DNA of 64,000 nucleotides from Umbelopsis ramanniana AG. Lineage: Eukaryota > Mucoromycota > Umbelopsidomycetes > Umbelopsidales > Umbelopsidaceae. Shown in pieces: positions 46,562-57,794 of this stretch. A program made the position numbers and the translations under genes. Every line of letters begins with the position of its first letter. The first letter of the stretch is position 1. The stretch is taken from NCBI RefSeq assembly GCF_025399195.1, contig NW_026252102.1:248001-312000 (forward strand), written 5' to 3'. The notes beneath the pieces were generated by a model that ran no database searches, was not told the DNA's origin, and was given only the letters and a program-made list of their open reading frames with translations.

Positions 46562-48099
46562 TTAATACATTGAAAGATCGTTTAATGCAACACAAACAGC
46601 AGCTTTATGGTGCCCGTTATATTGACGGATAGTTTCTCCTTGCGACAACTCCCACAATCTTGCCGTGTGATCCGACGAAGCTATGATGGTTTTGTCCAAA
46701 ATTTAGTGATCAGCCATTGCTAACTCATATTCGGTAAAATTACTTACCTGTCACAAGATATGCAGAATCGGCAGAGAATGCACAATCCCAAACCCATCGC
46801 TGATGCCCCACCAACGTCTTTTCCAGAGTAAACTTGCCATTTTCCGTGTTCCAAATCTTGACTGTTTTGTCGGCTGAACATGTTGCGAGGTGCCTGAAAG
46901 GATATCATTGGTTACAACATGCTGCGTCGATCGCGGATGCACTCCTCTACTGCTTACTTTGTATCTGGGCTCAAAAGACATCTGGTAATATATTCATTAT
47001 GAGCGTTGAGTTTAGTTATAGGCTTGAGGTCTGAAGATTCGTTTCCTTTTGGTAGTTGCCAGACATAACAGTTCCCCTATGAAAGCTTGGTTAACACCTG
47101 TATTTCTTGCAAACGCAACAACTCTATCAAGTGCATACCTTGTTATTAGCAGCAACGAGCATTGACCCATCAGAGGCAACAGTCACAGATCGCAGTGGTA
47201 CTTCTTCTTCCGGTACCTTTTGAGCAGCACTGTTAGCCAACTTATTCATAATTGGTGTAAAGAGGATTGGTAGGTACTTACCAGCTCATGTGTACATGCA
47301 TTAGCGCTCAAATCCCATATCCGAACACTTCCATTTTGGTCACAAGAAATTAATTCGCCTTGGTTGGGGTGGATGACCACGTCGTTTATAGGTGATTCAT
47401 GGTCGAATTGACGTGTAATGACCGGTCCCCTACAGATGGATAGTAAGTAAGTACTTCTGGATCAGGTTGCCTTCAAAACTTAATAAATACATACCGGGTA
47501 TCCCATATTTTCAAATGTCCATCCTCACCACCGGTGAACGTCCACCGACACTCGGCATGGAAACCTGTGGCTGTGATGTTGCCAGTATGGTCGCCAAATT
47601 GGGTTATCTACAAAAGCATTATCGGGGCGGGGCGCGATCAGCATATATCATCTTCCATGGACGTCCTCATCAAAGAAAGATGTTACTTACAGGTTTCGGA
47701 TTACTGCTATTGATGTCGTATAGCCGAACAGCATGATTGCCTATGTTGACAGTATGAGCCATAGACCCGAACATACATTAAACGACAAATCATAATGAAC
47801 TTACCTGCTGCTGCCAAATACCGCTTGTCCGGTGATATGCACAATCTATTCACTTGCTATAAGGTTTGAAGCTATTAAAAAATTGGCCGAAAGACATAAC
47901 ATTTTCTATATCTTCAATTGCTTACAGAATTAGGGTGCTGTATTGTTCGGGAGCAGATTCCGCTAAGAGCTTCCCAAAATCGAATTGTGTTGTCATAGCC
48001 AGCTGTGACTAGAATGACTGAATGAGATTCGGGGCTCTGCTTTGGCTGCTGCTGTGCATTTAGAGGTTCCATTTTGGTTGTTCCATTTTTGAGAGCCAT
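46562..48099 (-). CDS. LST8: LST8, WD40 subunit of TOR complexes
   Basis: Nine exons: 48099-47926, 47856-47805, 47740-47691, 47607-47495, 47429-47282, 47216-47139, 47076-46958, 46893-46748, 46680-46562; 332 aa. The seven-bladed propeller matches Lst8/GbetaL closely: [79 protein letters not shown], and [20 protein letters not shown]. The last blade ends in [20 protein letters not shown]. Lst8 binds the TOR kinase domain in TORC1 and TORC2 and stabilises it. The chosen ATG adds about 25 residues (Gln/Pro-rich) before the usual start; no ATG lies at the canonical position. Confidence 0.93.
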
Positions 48100-48697
48100 T
48101 TGAGCTAGCGCAACAGTTTGGTGAATGTCTTGCGGGTTGTGCAGCTGGTTAAATTTCAAGCGCAACGTGTGTCGGTTGGCAAGCCCTTATTTCAAAGTCC
48201 GACTAAATGGCCCCCAGTGGCTACACCTTTCGCCATGCGACCCACCGACGAGAATACAGTAGTTATTTCAGATGTCATATTATGTTCGAAAGACGTTGAA
48301 TTTATTACATATCTATTTGATTATGTTATCAGATATAACTTATAATTGAAAAGTGCAAACGTTAGCATAGGTAGCCACCCAACAATGTGCCACTAACTCC
48401 AAATTATCCAACAAAATACGAAGGAATTCAGAGCATTTCAATATAGTAGTCTCAATTTCTATCCATATTCGCTTTTAGTAAGAACTTGATTTATACTAGG
48501 GTGCGCTGCTAAGCTTTCAGCCTGTTATTTCACTTAATGCGATCAAGATGTTTGTGACTATCAACTTTGCTCAGCCAAAGTCATGACGTATCACTGTCAG
48601 TTTTTCAAAACTGTCGGGTTTGAAGTGACCATGTTTTTTTTTGGATGCTTCTGAAAATTTAAAGGCACCTTCTTTATTGTTGCTTCAATCGTCAGTA
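48100..48697. other. Divergent promoter region of LST8 and bL19m
   Basis: About 600 bp between divergent starts. A C-rich patch lies near 48220 and a T run near 48630. No named element was recognised. Confidence 0.4.
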
Positions 48698-49351
48698 ATG
48701 CTAGCTCTCCGATCCTTGGCAAGGCAGTGCACCAGAGTGCCAGCAGCAATTCGCTCCATGTCTACAGCAGCTGAGGCTGGTAAGGCTAATACGTTTTTTT
48801 GTCCAATGCACAGTGATTCCAGCACTAACCTTCCGTAACCTTTAGCTCCAAAGTACACAGCACCTGCCTCCATTCAGGTCCCAGCCGAGCAATTCCCAGC
48901 ACCAAAAGTTACCAGAAAGAACCTGATTGATGTTGTTTCGCAAGAGCAAGTTCAGCGTGCTAACGTTGACGGAAGAATGGAATTGTTTTCTCGTAAAAAC
49001 CCAAATCGCATTCAACCTGGTTCAGTGTTGCTAGTAGAGACTCTTAACTCCAAGGCAAAAGAAAGCACCTCAACATTCATGGGCGTCGTCATTGCCATTA
49101 GACGAAAAGGATTAGAAACCACCTTCACGCTACGAAACCTTGTTATGAAGGTCGGTGTCGAACAACGTTTTGCCCTGTATTCTCCTATGTTGAAGAGCAT
49201 CAAGGTTCTTCAACAAGCTGGTAGCAAAGATATCAAGTTCAGAAGAGCAAAACTCTTTTATCTCCGAGACCAGCCTGGCAAGGCATTCCAATCATTACAG
49301 TCATTGTGGAAGCAGGAGCAAGCAGAGAAAGTTGCTGCCAAAAAGAACTAA
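48698..49351 (+). CDS. IMG1: Mitochondrial large-subunit ribosomal protein bL19m
   Basis: Two exons, 48698-48779 and 48846-49351; 195 aa. The start MLALRSLARQCTRVPAAIRS is a typical Arg-rich mitochondrial presequence. The core matches ribosomal L19: RIQPGSVLLVETLN, TFMGVVIAIRRKGLETTFTL, GVEQRFALYSPMLKSIKV and FRRAKLFYLRDQPGKAF. Yeast Img1 is the counterpart and sits at the subunit interface. The ATG at 48698 starts the presequence; an upstream in-frame codon would add residues without targeting character. Confidence 0.92.
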
Positions 49352-49527
49352 AATCCTTCACTATCTACATAGACTTCTCGTTTCTTTCCATGCTAAATCT
49401 TTACGCTGTCATGCAGAGGTGATAGTTTGTAATATAATCTTTTTCAATACACTCAAAAGTTTACTTCAAATTCCAGTGGAGCGAAAAGTTTGCACAATAA
49501 GGAAATAGGAAAGAAAAGGATTTGAGA

Positions 49528-50852
49528 TTATTCGGTGATTGCAAATGCGCTAGCATAGCTTACACTACTGTCCTTAGGGGTCTTACAAGGGCTGCTCTGG
49601 TCATAGTGAACGAATTTCAAACGTTGATGTTGGCCCTGTTCCTTAAGCTTGGCAAGCGCAGCTAAAAGTACACCAATTGGATGTCTACCACATATAGTGT
49701 TTTCGGTCTCTCGCAAGTATTTAGTGAAGGCTTTATGATCCAGATCTTCAATTATCTTCATTCCAGCATGATCCAGGTTCGAAATGGACTTGTGTATTGG
49801 AGTTGTGATATCACTTGGTTTACTCGACTGCCTCAGATGTAGCGGACTAGAGGAATTTTCTGCCTTATAGTATTGGTACTGAAAACGTGAGCCCCTGCGA
49901 AGCAGATCTTTATGAATATACAATAGCTGCAGCATGACTGTTTAGAAGCATACTTACCAATGACAGAAGTCCGATGAAATGATAAAGAGTGTATGGGGGT
50001 CGGCCAGATACGACGCAAGAGCAGCACCATACACCTTTTCCTTTTCAGCAGATATCGATCCTACCATGATTGGAACAATCTTGATACTATCAATTTTGCT
50101 AAAAACGAATCGATTAGCACATTTGATTTACAAAAGTGTCATGCCAGTTCAACCCTACCTTTCAAAAATCTTGTAGGTATAAGGTAAATGCATCTCGATG
50201 CTATGCTCGTCCTCATCGACAGAGTTACTCATTGCTTTGAAGAGACCGGTCTTCTTTAGCTCCTCCACAGCTGTGTTATACAGTCTTACATCAGTAACTA
50301 TCTAAAGTCACTTGAAAGCCTTCATTACTTCACTCACTATCGGTGTCGATTTGGAGGTTACCTAGCGGAGTCTCGTACTCGACTGCCGATGGTACCGCAC
50401 AAGCATCAAGGTAGACGTGATGCGATGGTCCTAGAATAAAGACACGAGTTCTACAAAACATTGTTCAGTCTTCCAAAAAACAAACCGTTTGCTATGGGAC
50501 CGTGCTTACATAGGTTCAATATCAATGCATTTGTACGCATAAGCAGCGGTTGGGCCACTATAAGAGTACCCTGCATGTCTGTAGAGAAGTTTTAGTAGTT
50601 TCGATGTATATAAGCAAAGCATACGATAGTTACTTACGGGCCAATAATTGCTTTCGTTCCTTTTACCGGGTAGGGAGTATTGTCGTCGGTAGTAGCTGGT
50701 ACACTGTCAAGGTAGGACTGAAGTCTGTCGTTTAACTGGTTGCCTGCAAGTTTACTGTCAAATACAAATACCTACTGACGCCATTCCAAAGAAGAACATG
50801 TCTTACGATTTCCAGAGTACCAGCTTCCAGCATGTGTTGCATTTCTTATCAT
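49528..50852 (-). CDS. MHO1: MEMO1-family protein (Mho1)
   Basis: Seven exons: 50852-50807, 50743-50638, 50578-50510, 50450-50338, 50297-50159, 50098-49958, 49894-49528; 326 aa. Conserved MEMO blocks are visible: [13 protein letters not shown] at the start, [63 protein letters not shown], and near the end [20 protein letters not shown]. The His, Asp and Cys residues lining the MEMO metal-binding pocket (GPHAG, GPSHH, DEDEHS, SSDFCHWG) are present. MEMO proteins resemble extradiol dioxygenases and bind copper or iron; human MEMO1 acts in cell motility and redox control. The fungal role is not well defined. Confidence 0.92.
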
Positions 50853-51779
50853 TTCCGTACGATAGTTCCGAGTTTGGGAATAGCGGTGCGAAAGTACGTT
50901 GAATACCTCAGGTATGCGTATTTGTCGTAGTTTGAGGTCCACGTGATGTCTATGATTTCCAATGATCCAACCCACAACAGTATCAAGGAATTAATTGAAA
51001 TGAAAACAGCAACATATTGGTGTTCTTTATAGCCATGAGTAAATTTGACTGATAACATGGGATTTATGCTAGATATGGCTGTACAATGACGGTAATGGGA
51101 TAATCGTCTCAAATTTTTGAACAATGCGAGCGATCAAGGCGTATGGCATATAAAATAGATGTATTCACTCCTTTTCTGCTTTACTCGCTAGGAGGAACCT
51201 ATGGAATCTTCATGAATTATGCGACAAAGTTCATTCTAGAATGTGGTGTCAAAATACAATCTTTTTTCATAAGCCAATTTACATCCATTTCAACAAGCTT
51301 AAGAAAGTCAATTTTAGCTGCAGGTAACGACAAGTTCTATAAAGCAAGCAATGCTTGACAGTAAAAGGGCATTTTATAACAATGTCTTTGCCATATCTAT
51401 ACGACAATACACGTATCAGATGCAACAGTGTATAGAATTGCCATCTAATCAGCCAGCACTGGTATCGGAGCTGCGATTTTCAACATCCTTTCACTTCAAG
51501 CATATCCAGAGTCACCCATGCAAGATTTTTAGTCCTAATATTTAGCTTATTTTAGCTTCATAGTCATTTCACGTTTTATATAGAATAATTTGTACTTCAA
51601 AAGCAATGTTATGTAGGTTAGATTTATATTGTCAGGCACGGTGGCAACAACAGCTTAATCTGTTTTTCAAGGTAAAATTACAGACCTCGCGTTCACACTC
51701 GTTTCCCACGATGTCATGCTCTCCCCACTTCAAAAAGATACAGTGGTACTAAGCAGCATTCTTTTTCTCAAATCAAACT
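50853..51779. other. Divergent promoter region of MHO1 and methylmalonyl-CoA epimerase
   Basis: About 930 bp, AT-rich. Open frames of up to 91 codons run antisense to or across the MHO1 leader and look random. No repeat or RNA gene was seen. Confidence 0.4.
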
Positions 51780-52525
51780 ATGTTCAGATTTCTAGCAAAG
51801 ACCTCATTGCAGACAGCAGTAGTACGCTCAAGTGTTACTCCAGCACGTGTAGCACCATTGGCCGCGCGATCCTTCACAACTGGTAGTGGTGATTCAAAGG
51901 TATATATTTTTTGAATGCTCATCGGCTTCACCAGCGTGGATGTTCATTAGTTATCACCCGAAGAGCGACGCTATTTGGAAACTAGGACAGTTGAACCATG
52001 TGGCTATTGCTGTTCCAGACCTGGAGAAATCAACCCAGTTCTATAAGACAGTTATGGGAGCGCAAATTAGCGGTGTGCAGGTGAGTCCAACAGTTGATCC
52101 CCAGCCGAACTCAGTGCAATCAATCTGACTGTGGGGCGGTTTCACGTACATTCAGGAATTACCGGAACACGGTGTTTACACTGTTTTTGTCAGTCTCGGC
52201 AACACCAAGATCGAGTTACTCCATCCCCTCGGTGAAAAGAGCCCGATTTCCAAGTTCTTGGAGAAGAATAAGGATGGCGGTATCCATCACATTTGCATAG
52301 AGGTAAAAAAAAAAAGTCTAGAGATTGGAACAAATTACATCAGCAAACAGCGTATTTATCGTTTCACCCCAGGTTGATGATGTCTATGCAGCGATTAAGG
52401 ACCTGACAGCTAAAAACATTCGGGCACTGAATCCTGAGCCCAAGATTGGAGCTCATAATAAGCCTGTTGTATTCTTGCATCCCAAAGACTGTGGAGGTGT
52501 CTTGGTTGAATTGGAGCAGCGTTAG
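51780..52525 (+). CDS. MCEE: Mitochondrial methylmalonyl-CoA epimerase
   Basis: Four exons: 51780-51899, 51964-52080, 52156-52302, 52373-52525; 178 aa. The first 35-40 residues (MFRFLAKTSLQTAVVRSSVT and following) form a mitochondrial presequence. The VOC/glyoxalase fold follows with QLNHVAIAVPDLEKSTQFYK, VFVSLGNTKIELLHPLGEKS, GGIHHICIEVDDV and FLHPKDCGGVLVELEQ. The metal ligands His (LNHVAI), His (GIHHIC) and Glu (LVELEQ) are all kept. The enzyme interconverts the (S) and (R) forms of methylmalonyl-CoA between propionyl-CoA carboxylase and B12-dependent methylmalonyl-CoA mutase. It implies the methylmalonyl route for propionate, branched-chain or odd-chain fatty-acid breakdown in this fungus. 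Confidence 0.92.
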
Positions 52526-52886
52526 GTGTGTCATACTGATGGATAATGGTAGTGTATAGTCAATAGTATCAAATCTTGTGTACATGTACCCACAAAACCC
52601 TGGAGTACAATAAAATAGAATGGCCAACGGGCGGTTGGAAAACCTAAAGATTGAAGAACCGATATGACAGTTTGACCATTCATGCGCACTGTTGGTGCGG
52701 ATTTGTTTAAAGGAACCATTTGAAACCTTGAATTGAGCTGTAACCCCGCTGGATTTCAGGGCAAATGCCAGTCACGTCACAGCATTTGCAACATTTAAAA
52801 ATGGATGGTATCGCTCTACTTTCAACTCTGAATACAACACTCCCTGTTTAGTTTCATTTCATTAAGCACCTGATTGACTAGAAAAC
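52526..52886. other. Intergenic region upstream of dihydroxyacetone kinase
   Basis: About 360 bp holding the epimerase 3' end (AATAAAA near 52611) and the DAK promoter. Nothing else was recognised. Confidence 0.4.
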
Positions 52887-54980
52887 ATGGCATCCCACAA
52901 GACTGGTAAGAAACTTATGTGCATTGCGCGAATAGCGTCACTTTATGTACTCGCTCCAGGATTGAAGGCTGATTTTCTCAATATCAAATTACAGTAAAGC
53001 ACCTTATGAACGATCCCAAAGATGTAAGTGTTCCCGGTTATTTGGCGTACCAAGTAACGTATGCTAATAACTACGTTTTGATTAGGTGGTGATCGAGAGC
53101 TTGAAGGGTCTCTGCTATACCAACCCTCATCTTCGTTTGCTCGAGAACGAGAAAGGTACAGTATAAGAGCATGCTACGGTTGCGTTCAGTACTTCCGCCG
53201 ACTAACTTGACTTTTACTTTTTCAGTTGTCTACAGTTCCGATATTGATGCTATTGCCAAGAAGCAAGTTACCATCATTTCTGGAGGAGGAGCTGGTCACG
53301 AGCCCGCCCACGCCGCATTCGTGGGTGAAAATATGTTGACTGGTGCCGTCAGCGGGCAAGTTTTCGCATCACCTTCCGCTGGACAAATCCTGGCCGCTTT
53401 GAGAAAGGTGCGCTCTCCCCACGGTACTCTTGTGATTATCAAGAACTATACTGGTGATTGCTTGCACTTTGGTCTTGCTGTTGAGCGCGCGAAGGCCGAG
53501 GGTATGAACATTGAAATGGTCGTTGTCGGCGATGATGTTGCTGTTGGTCGTGAAAAGGGAGGACTTGTTGGACGCCGAGGTCTTGCCGCTACTGTGCTGG
53601 TTCACAAAGTTGCTGGCGCCGTTGCTGCTCAAGGGTAAGTGTACTGGCGGCTAGTGCTATTCCAAAAAAGAAAAGCCGTGACTGTGTGTAAAACTGAGTA
53701 GACCCTAATAGTTTCTTCTTTGCAGCGGATCCTTGACCGAGGTTCGTGATGCTGCCAAGTATGTCATCGAGCACAGTGCCACCTGCAGTGTCAGCTTGGA
53801 CCATTGCCATGTTCCTGGTTCAAGCAGCTTCGCTAGTCTCGGTGTTGACGAAATGGAATGGGGTACCGGTATCCACAACGAGCCTGGTGCAAAGAAGTCT
53901 GGTATCGTTGACGTCAAAACCATTGTCAAGGAGCTTTTATTTACTATCTTGGATGAAAATGACAAGGATCGTGCTTACCTCAATCTGAATAAGGACAACG
54001 AAAAGATTGTTTTGTTGGTCAACAACCTTGGTGGTATCCCTGTTCTTGAACTTGGTGTCGTTGCAAAGGAAGCTGCTGAATACCTTGCTGAGAACAACAT
54101 TGAAGTCGAGCGAATCATCAGTGGTACCTTCATGACCTCTCTCAACATGCCCGGTGCCTCCTTGACATTGCTCAAGGTCCCCAAGACCTATGGAAATTTG
54201 GACTTCTCTTCCTTGTTGGATCTTCCCGTTGGCGCTCCTGGCTGGCTCAACAACAGCCGTCGTGGCTTCTCTCTTGACGTTTTGGATCACACCGCTGGCC
54301 TCAGTGACATGTCCGTTGAGCTTTCCAACAAGACTGCTGGAAAGATTGCCAACCCTGCTGCCGTTGCTGATGCTCTCCGCGCTGGTGCTGAAAACATCAT
54401 TGCCCACGAGCCTGAAATCACTCACTATGACACCATCCTCGGTGACGGTGACTGTGGTCAAACTTTGAAGGAAGGAAGCAATGCCCTCATTGCTGCTTTG
54501 TCTTCTATTGACTTTTCATCGGGCCCAAGCGCCATCCTTGCCATCTCTGATATCTTGGATACAAACATGGGAGGAACTTCCGCTGCTATCTACTGTATCT
54601 TCTTGAATGCCTTGGCCATTGGTCTGGTCAATGCTTCCTGCAATACCTCCGATCAGTCTGCTGGTAGTGTCGCTGTTTGGGCAGAGGCTCTCAAGCAAGC
54701 ATTGGACTCTCTCATGAAGTACACACCTGCTCGTGAAGGCGACCGAACCATGATGGATGTGCTCATTCCATTCATCAACACTCTCCACCAAACTCAGTCA
54801 GTGGACCAAGCCATTGAAGCTGCCAAACAAGGCGCTGAAAAGACGAAAACTATGCGTGCCAAATTGGGTCGCGCATCCTATGTTAACGATGAAAGTGTTA
54901 AGTCTGCTGCAGTTCCCGATGCTGGTGCATGGGGTCTTCTCGCTCTTCTCACCGGTATCCAAAAAGGTCTTGCGCAGTAA
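52887..54980 (+). CDS. DAK1: Dihydroxyacetone kinase
   Basis: Five exons: 52887-52905, 52995-53023, 53086-53155, 53226-53634, 53726-54980; 593 aa, the normal length. The N-terminal DhaK domain has [15 protein letters not shown] and the substrate-binding His in [10 protein letters not shown]. The C-terminal DhaL ATP-binding domain has [30 protein letters not shown] and [13 protein letters not shown]. It phosphorylates dihydroxyacetone (and glyceraldehyde) to DHAP with ATP, serving glycerol use and detoxification. The first exon is only 19 nt. Coding sequence here is richer in C-ending codons than the neighbours, suggesting high expression. Confidence 0.95.
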
Positions 54981-55394
54981 ATTGGTTCGCTTCAAATCTA
55001 GCTTCGTAACACCCAAATAAGCTTCTTGCGTTCCTTTTTTCACCTGCTCTTCCTCATAGTCGCCCTATCCTTAACTTCATCCATTTTGTATGCTGGCTTA
55101 TCGGCATACTGTACAATAAAATACCAAATTATTCACTAGCATGTATGGTAATAACTGTTTTAATAATGAATGACGTTGAATGTTTAAAGAAAAGAGTGGC
55201 CGGATAAAAGTTAATCACATCCAAAAATGCTTAGATAATGTAGTGGAACAAAAAGGAAAGGTAATAAAAAAAAAATACAAGGCACAGTGCATTGCTAAGG
55301 TGATTGAGGAAATCACAGTGGTTAAGAGGAAGGAACTTTCAGAGTATTAGTACACATTACTATGGACAGGGTGACGAGAGAGAGGTTTTTTTTT
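54981..55394. other. Convergent spacer between DAK1 and the arrestin gene
   Basis: About 410 bp with a likely DAK1 polyadenylation signal (CAATAAAATA near 55116) and A/T runs near 55265 and 55390. No gene is seen. Confidence 0.45.
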
Positions 55395-57686
55395 TTAACG
55401 CTGAATCGTCATGAATCTTTTCTGATTACTCTTTGCGGCCGCTCTCCTTTGTCTGGATAGAATAACCACAGGGTCGTCTGCATCAGAGTCTTCCGAAGAC
55501 ATGTCATCGGCCGCATCGCTCGATTCCGAATCCGATGCTCCATGGAAAGGTATGAAATTGGCGAGCGGTCGTCTTGAGCTACTAGGCGATGACAAGTCGT
55601 TTGAGGTTATGGTGGTGTTTGAGGTGGTCGACCTTCCGTTCTCGGAAAATGTACTAGAATCTTCACAGGCATTAATAAGGGTATCTGCTGACGATATTTG
55701 AGTATGATAGCTGGTCTGATCATCATCATCCGATAGTTCATCCCTGAAAATGGTGGTGAATGGCTTTCTTCGTCCTGAGCCAGTAATAGTTCTAGCACTG
55801 TTGCTAGAGCTCAAAGTCGGCATGGGCGGTCGTAATGGTTGGCTAACAGAGTCGCGAGGTGGCCAACTCTCTCTGCGTGAAACTGGCGTAGTGGATGGTG
55901 AAGCTGCTATAGGACTGAGCACGATAGAGCCGCGGTGGCTCTGATTGAGGGAGAGATCATGCATTCCAATATCTATTGGCTGTAAAACCATGTTTGGAAC
56001 GTCAGAGAGCATCTCTTGTAGCTCGTAAACTGGGGTGCCTGCTGCCATATTTCCTGCTGAAGAAGGTTTTGAAGTATGGAGTTCTTGCATGATGTACAAA
56101 GGAACAGAGTCATCGCGAAATGATGGAACGAAATTAGATGAGGTGCTGGTGGAAGAAGTATTTCTAGACAAACCACTTGGTGCTGACATCCATGATTGGC
56201 GAGAATGATTAGAAGAAATAGAGGAATACGAAGTGATGGAATCCGATCGTGCAATGATATGCTTTAAATCCATGTTGGGCACCGATACACTTGACTGTCG
56301 GGAGATAGCTTTCTCAATGCCAAACACAATGGTGCTGCCCTCCGACGTCTGCGACTGCGTCTCCATTTCATCCGCAAACTCTTCTGGATCAATAGGCATA
56401 GATGCGAAGGGTAAAGTACCCAGTTTGACGGGTACATGAAGCGTAGCTACATGGAGAGATGCTTGCATATCGGTACTTCCTGTCTTGAGTTTTGATAGCA
56501 GACTGCTTTTGGTCATATCACTTAACTCAGCCATGACCACAATTTTATATTGCACTTGCATAAGTCGGCCATTGCTATCTATGGTCGGAGGTGTTGTGGT
56601 AGGTATCAAAAGTTGTTCAAATATGGTTTGCCTCAAGTTGTTGGCACTGGTGATGTTGATGTCGCATTTTATAGTTTTGACCGGCTCTTCTGGTGACACA
56701 TACGTCCTGCAAAATATCGTTTTAATAAAATACTCGGTGTTGGGGCTTTGAAAAAAAAAAAAAAATTCGGAATCATTCGAAATTCCTTACTTGTTGCCGT
56801 TAACAAACAACGCTGCTCGACATAATGAAATGGTAAGGCCCCCGATTCGTGCAAATGGGTATATGTGTTGAATCAATATCTGTACAGGTATAGTCTCGCC
56901 TACATAATTTTCAGTGAAAAAAAGGATGAGTCATTTGCCTAACCGCACTGGGCTGACATCATGGCTTTTTGGAGCAAAAAGGTATATGATTAGACTTTTC
57001 TTACCTCGAACGTAAGCGATACGAGGTATGGTCGCTTTGATTGTCGCCTGCATGCCAGCATCAGGTGCAACTTGTCGTCTGAAGTCATCGGGTAGTGCAT
57101 CATCGAAGTGGCAATAACCTTCAGTTTCCTGGGGGATTTGAAATTGCTGCGACGTAACATCAATTTTTTCCAGCAAAGGAATATGAAGCTGAGCTTTCTG
57201 AGCCATAATGTCCGCTACAAACGGCCGGTCGTGAATAGCCTGGATTGCATAAACGACGGAACCTTCAGGATAATCATTCTAATCAAAAAGAAAACCATAA
57301 GTATCAGTCAAATGAGTGTTCCTATGTTGTCTATAAGACAAAAAAAAAAATGTTCGCACCTCGGTAAAACTTGGGAGCGTAAGGTCAGACGGAATGGTAA
57401 ACTCGAATGGGTATGAATGGACTTTGGCGTCGAGAACAGAAGATTTACTACCGGGCATATGGTAGGCAACAATCTCTTTTTGAAATAAAGGGAACTCTTC
57501 CTTCCTGTCCTTGATAATGGTAGTGACTTTTCCCCACAAGCATACCCGTATACTGGTGGTTTTACAAGGTTTCGACAAATGCAATGTAACTTTGCCGCGA
57601 AGACAGTCGCCAGGAAACCAATACCGTTCCTCGTTGAGAGTGATATAGAAACTCGAATTTTGTTTCTTACGGGCTATGATGCGCAT
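55395..57686 (-). CDS. Alpha-arrestin (ART-like) protein
   Basis: Four exons: 57686-57360, 57278-57005, 56899-56791, 56706-55395; 673 aa. The arrestin N-domain is seen in FYITLNEERYWFPGDCLRG, VTLHLSKP and SYPFEFTIPSDLTLPSF, and the arrestin C-domain in QATIKATIPRIAYVRGETIP...LFVNGN, followed by KIVVMAELSDM. After about residue 390 the tail is Ser/Thr-rich, probably disordered and phosphorylated, with acidic patches. Fungal alpha-arrestins recruit Rsp5 ubiquitin ligase to plasma-membrane transporters for endocytosis. I see no classical PPxY in the tail, so Rsp5 contact would need another mode. The first ATG is used, but an upstream short exon is possible because the frame is open before it. 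Confidence 0.85.
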
Positions 57687-57794
57687 GTATTCGGTAGAAT
57701 GATTAAATGCTAATAGTAAAAGGAATTGGAACACAAATGGAACGTCAGTCCGGTGGTGCAAAAAGGTTTACGCCAGCCACAACGAATGTTAATT

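Noticed and set aside
53937-54461. 174-codon antisense ORF over DAK1
   Set aside because: DAK1 is certain in the opposite strand; the antisense frame has random composition caused by codon bias.
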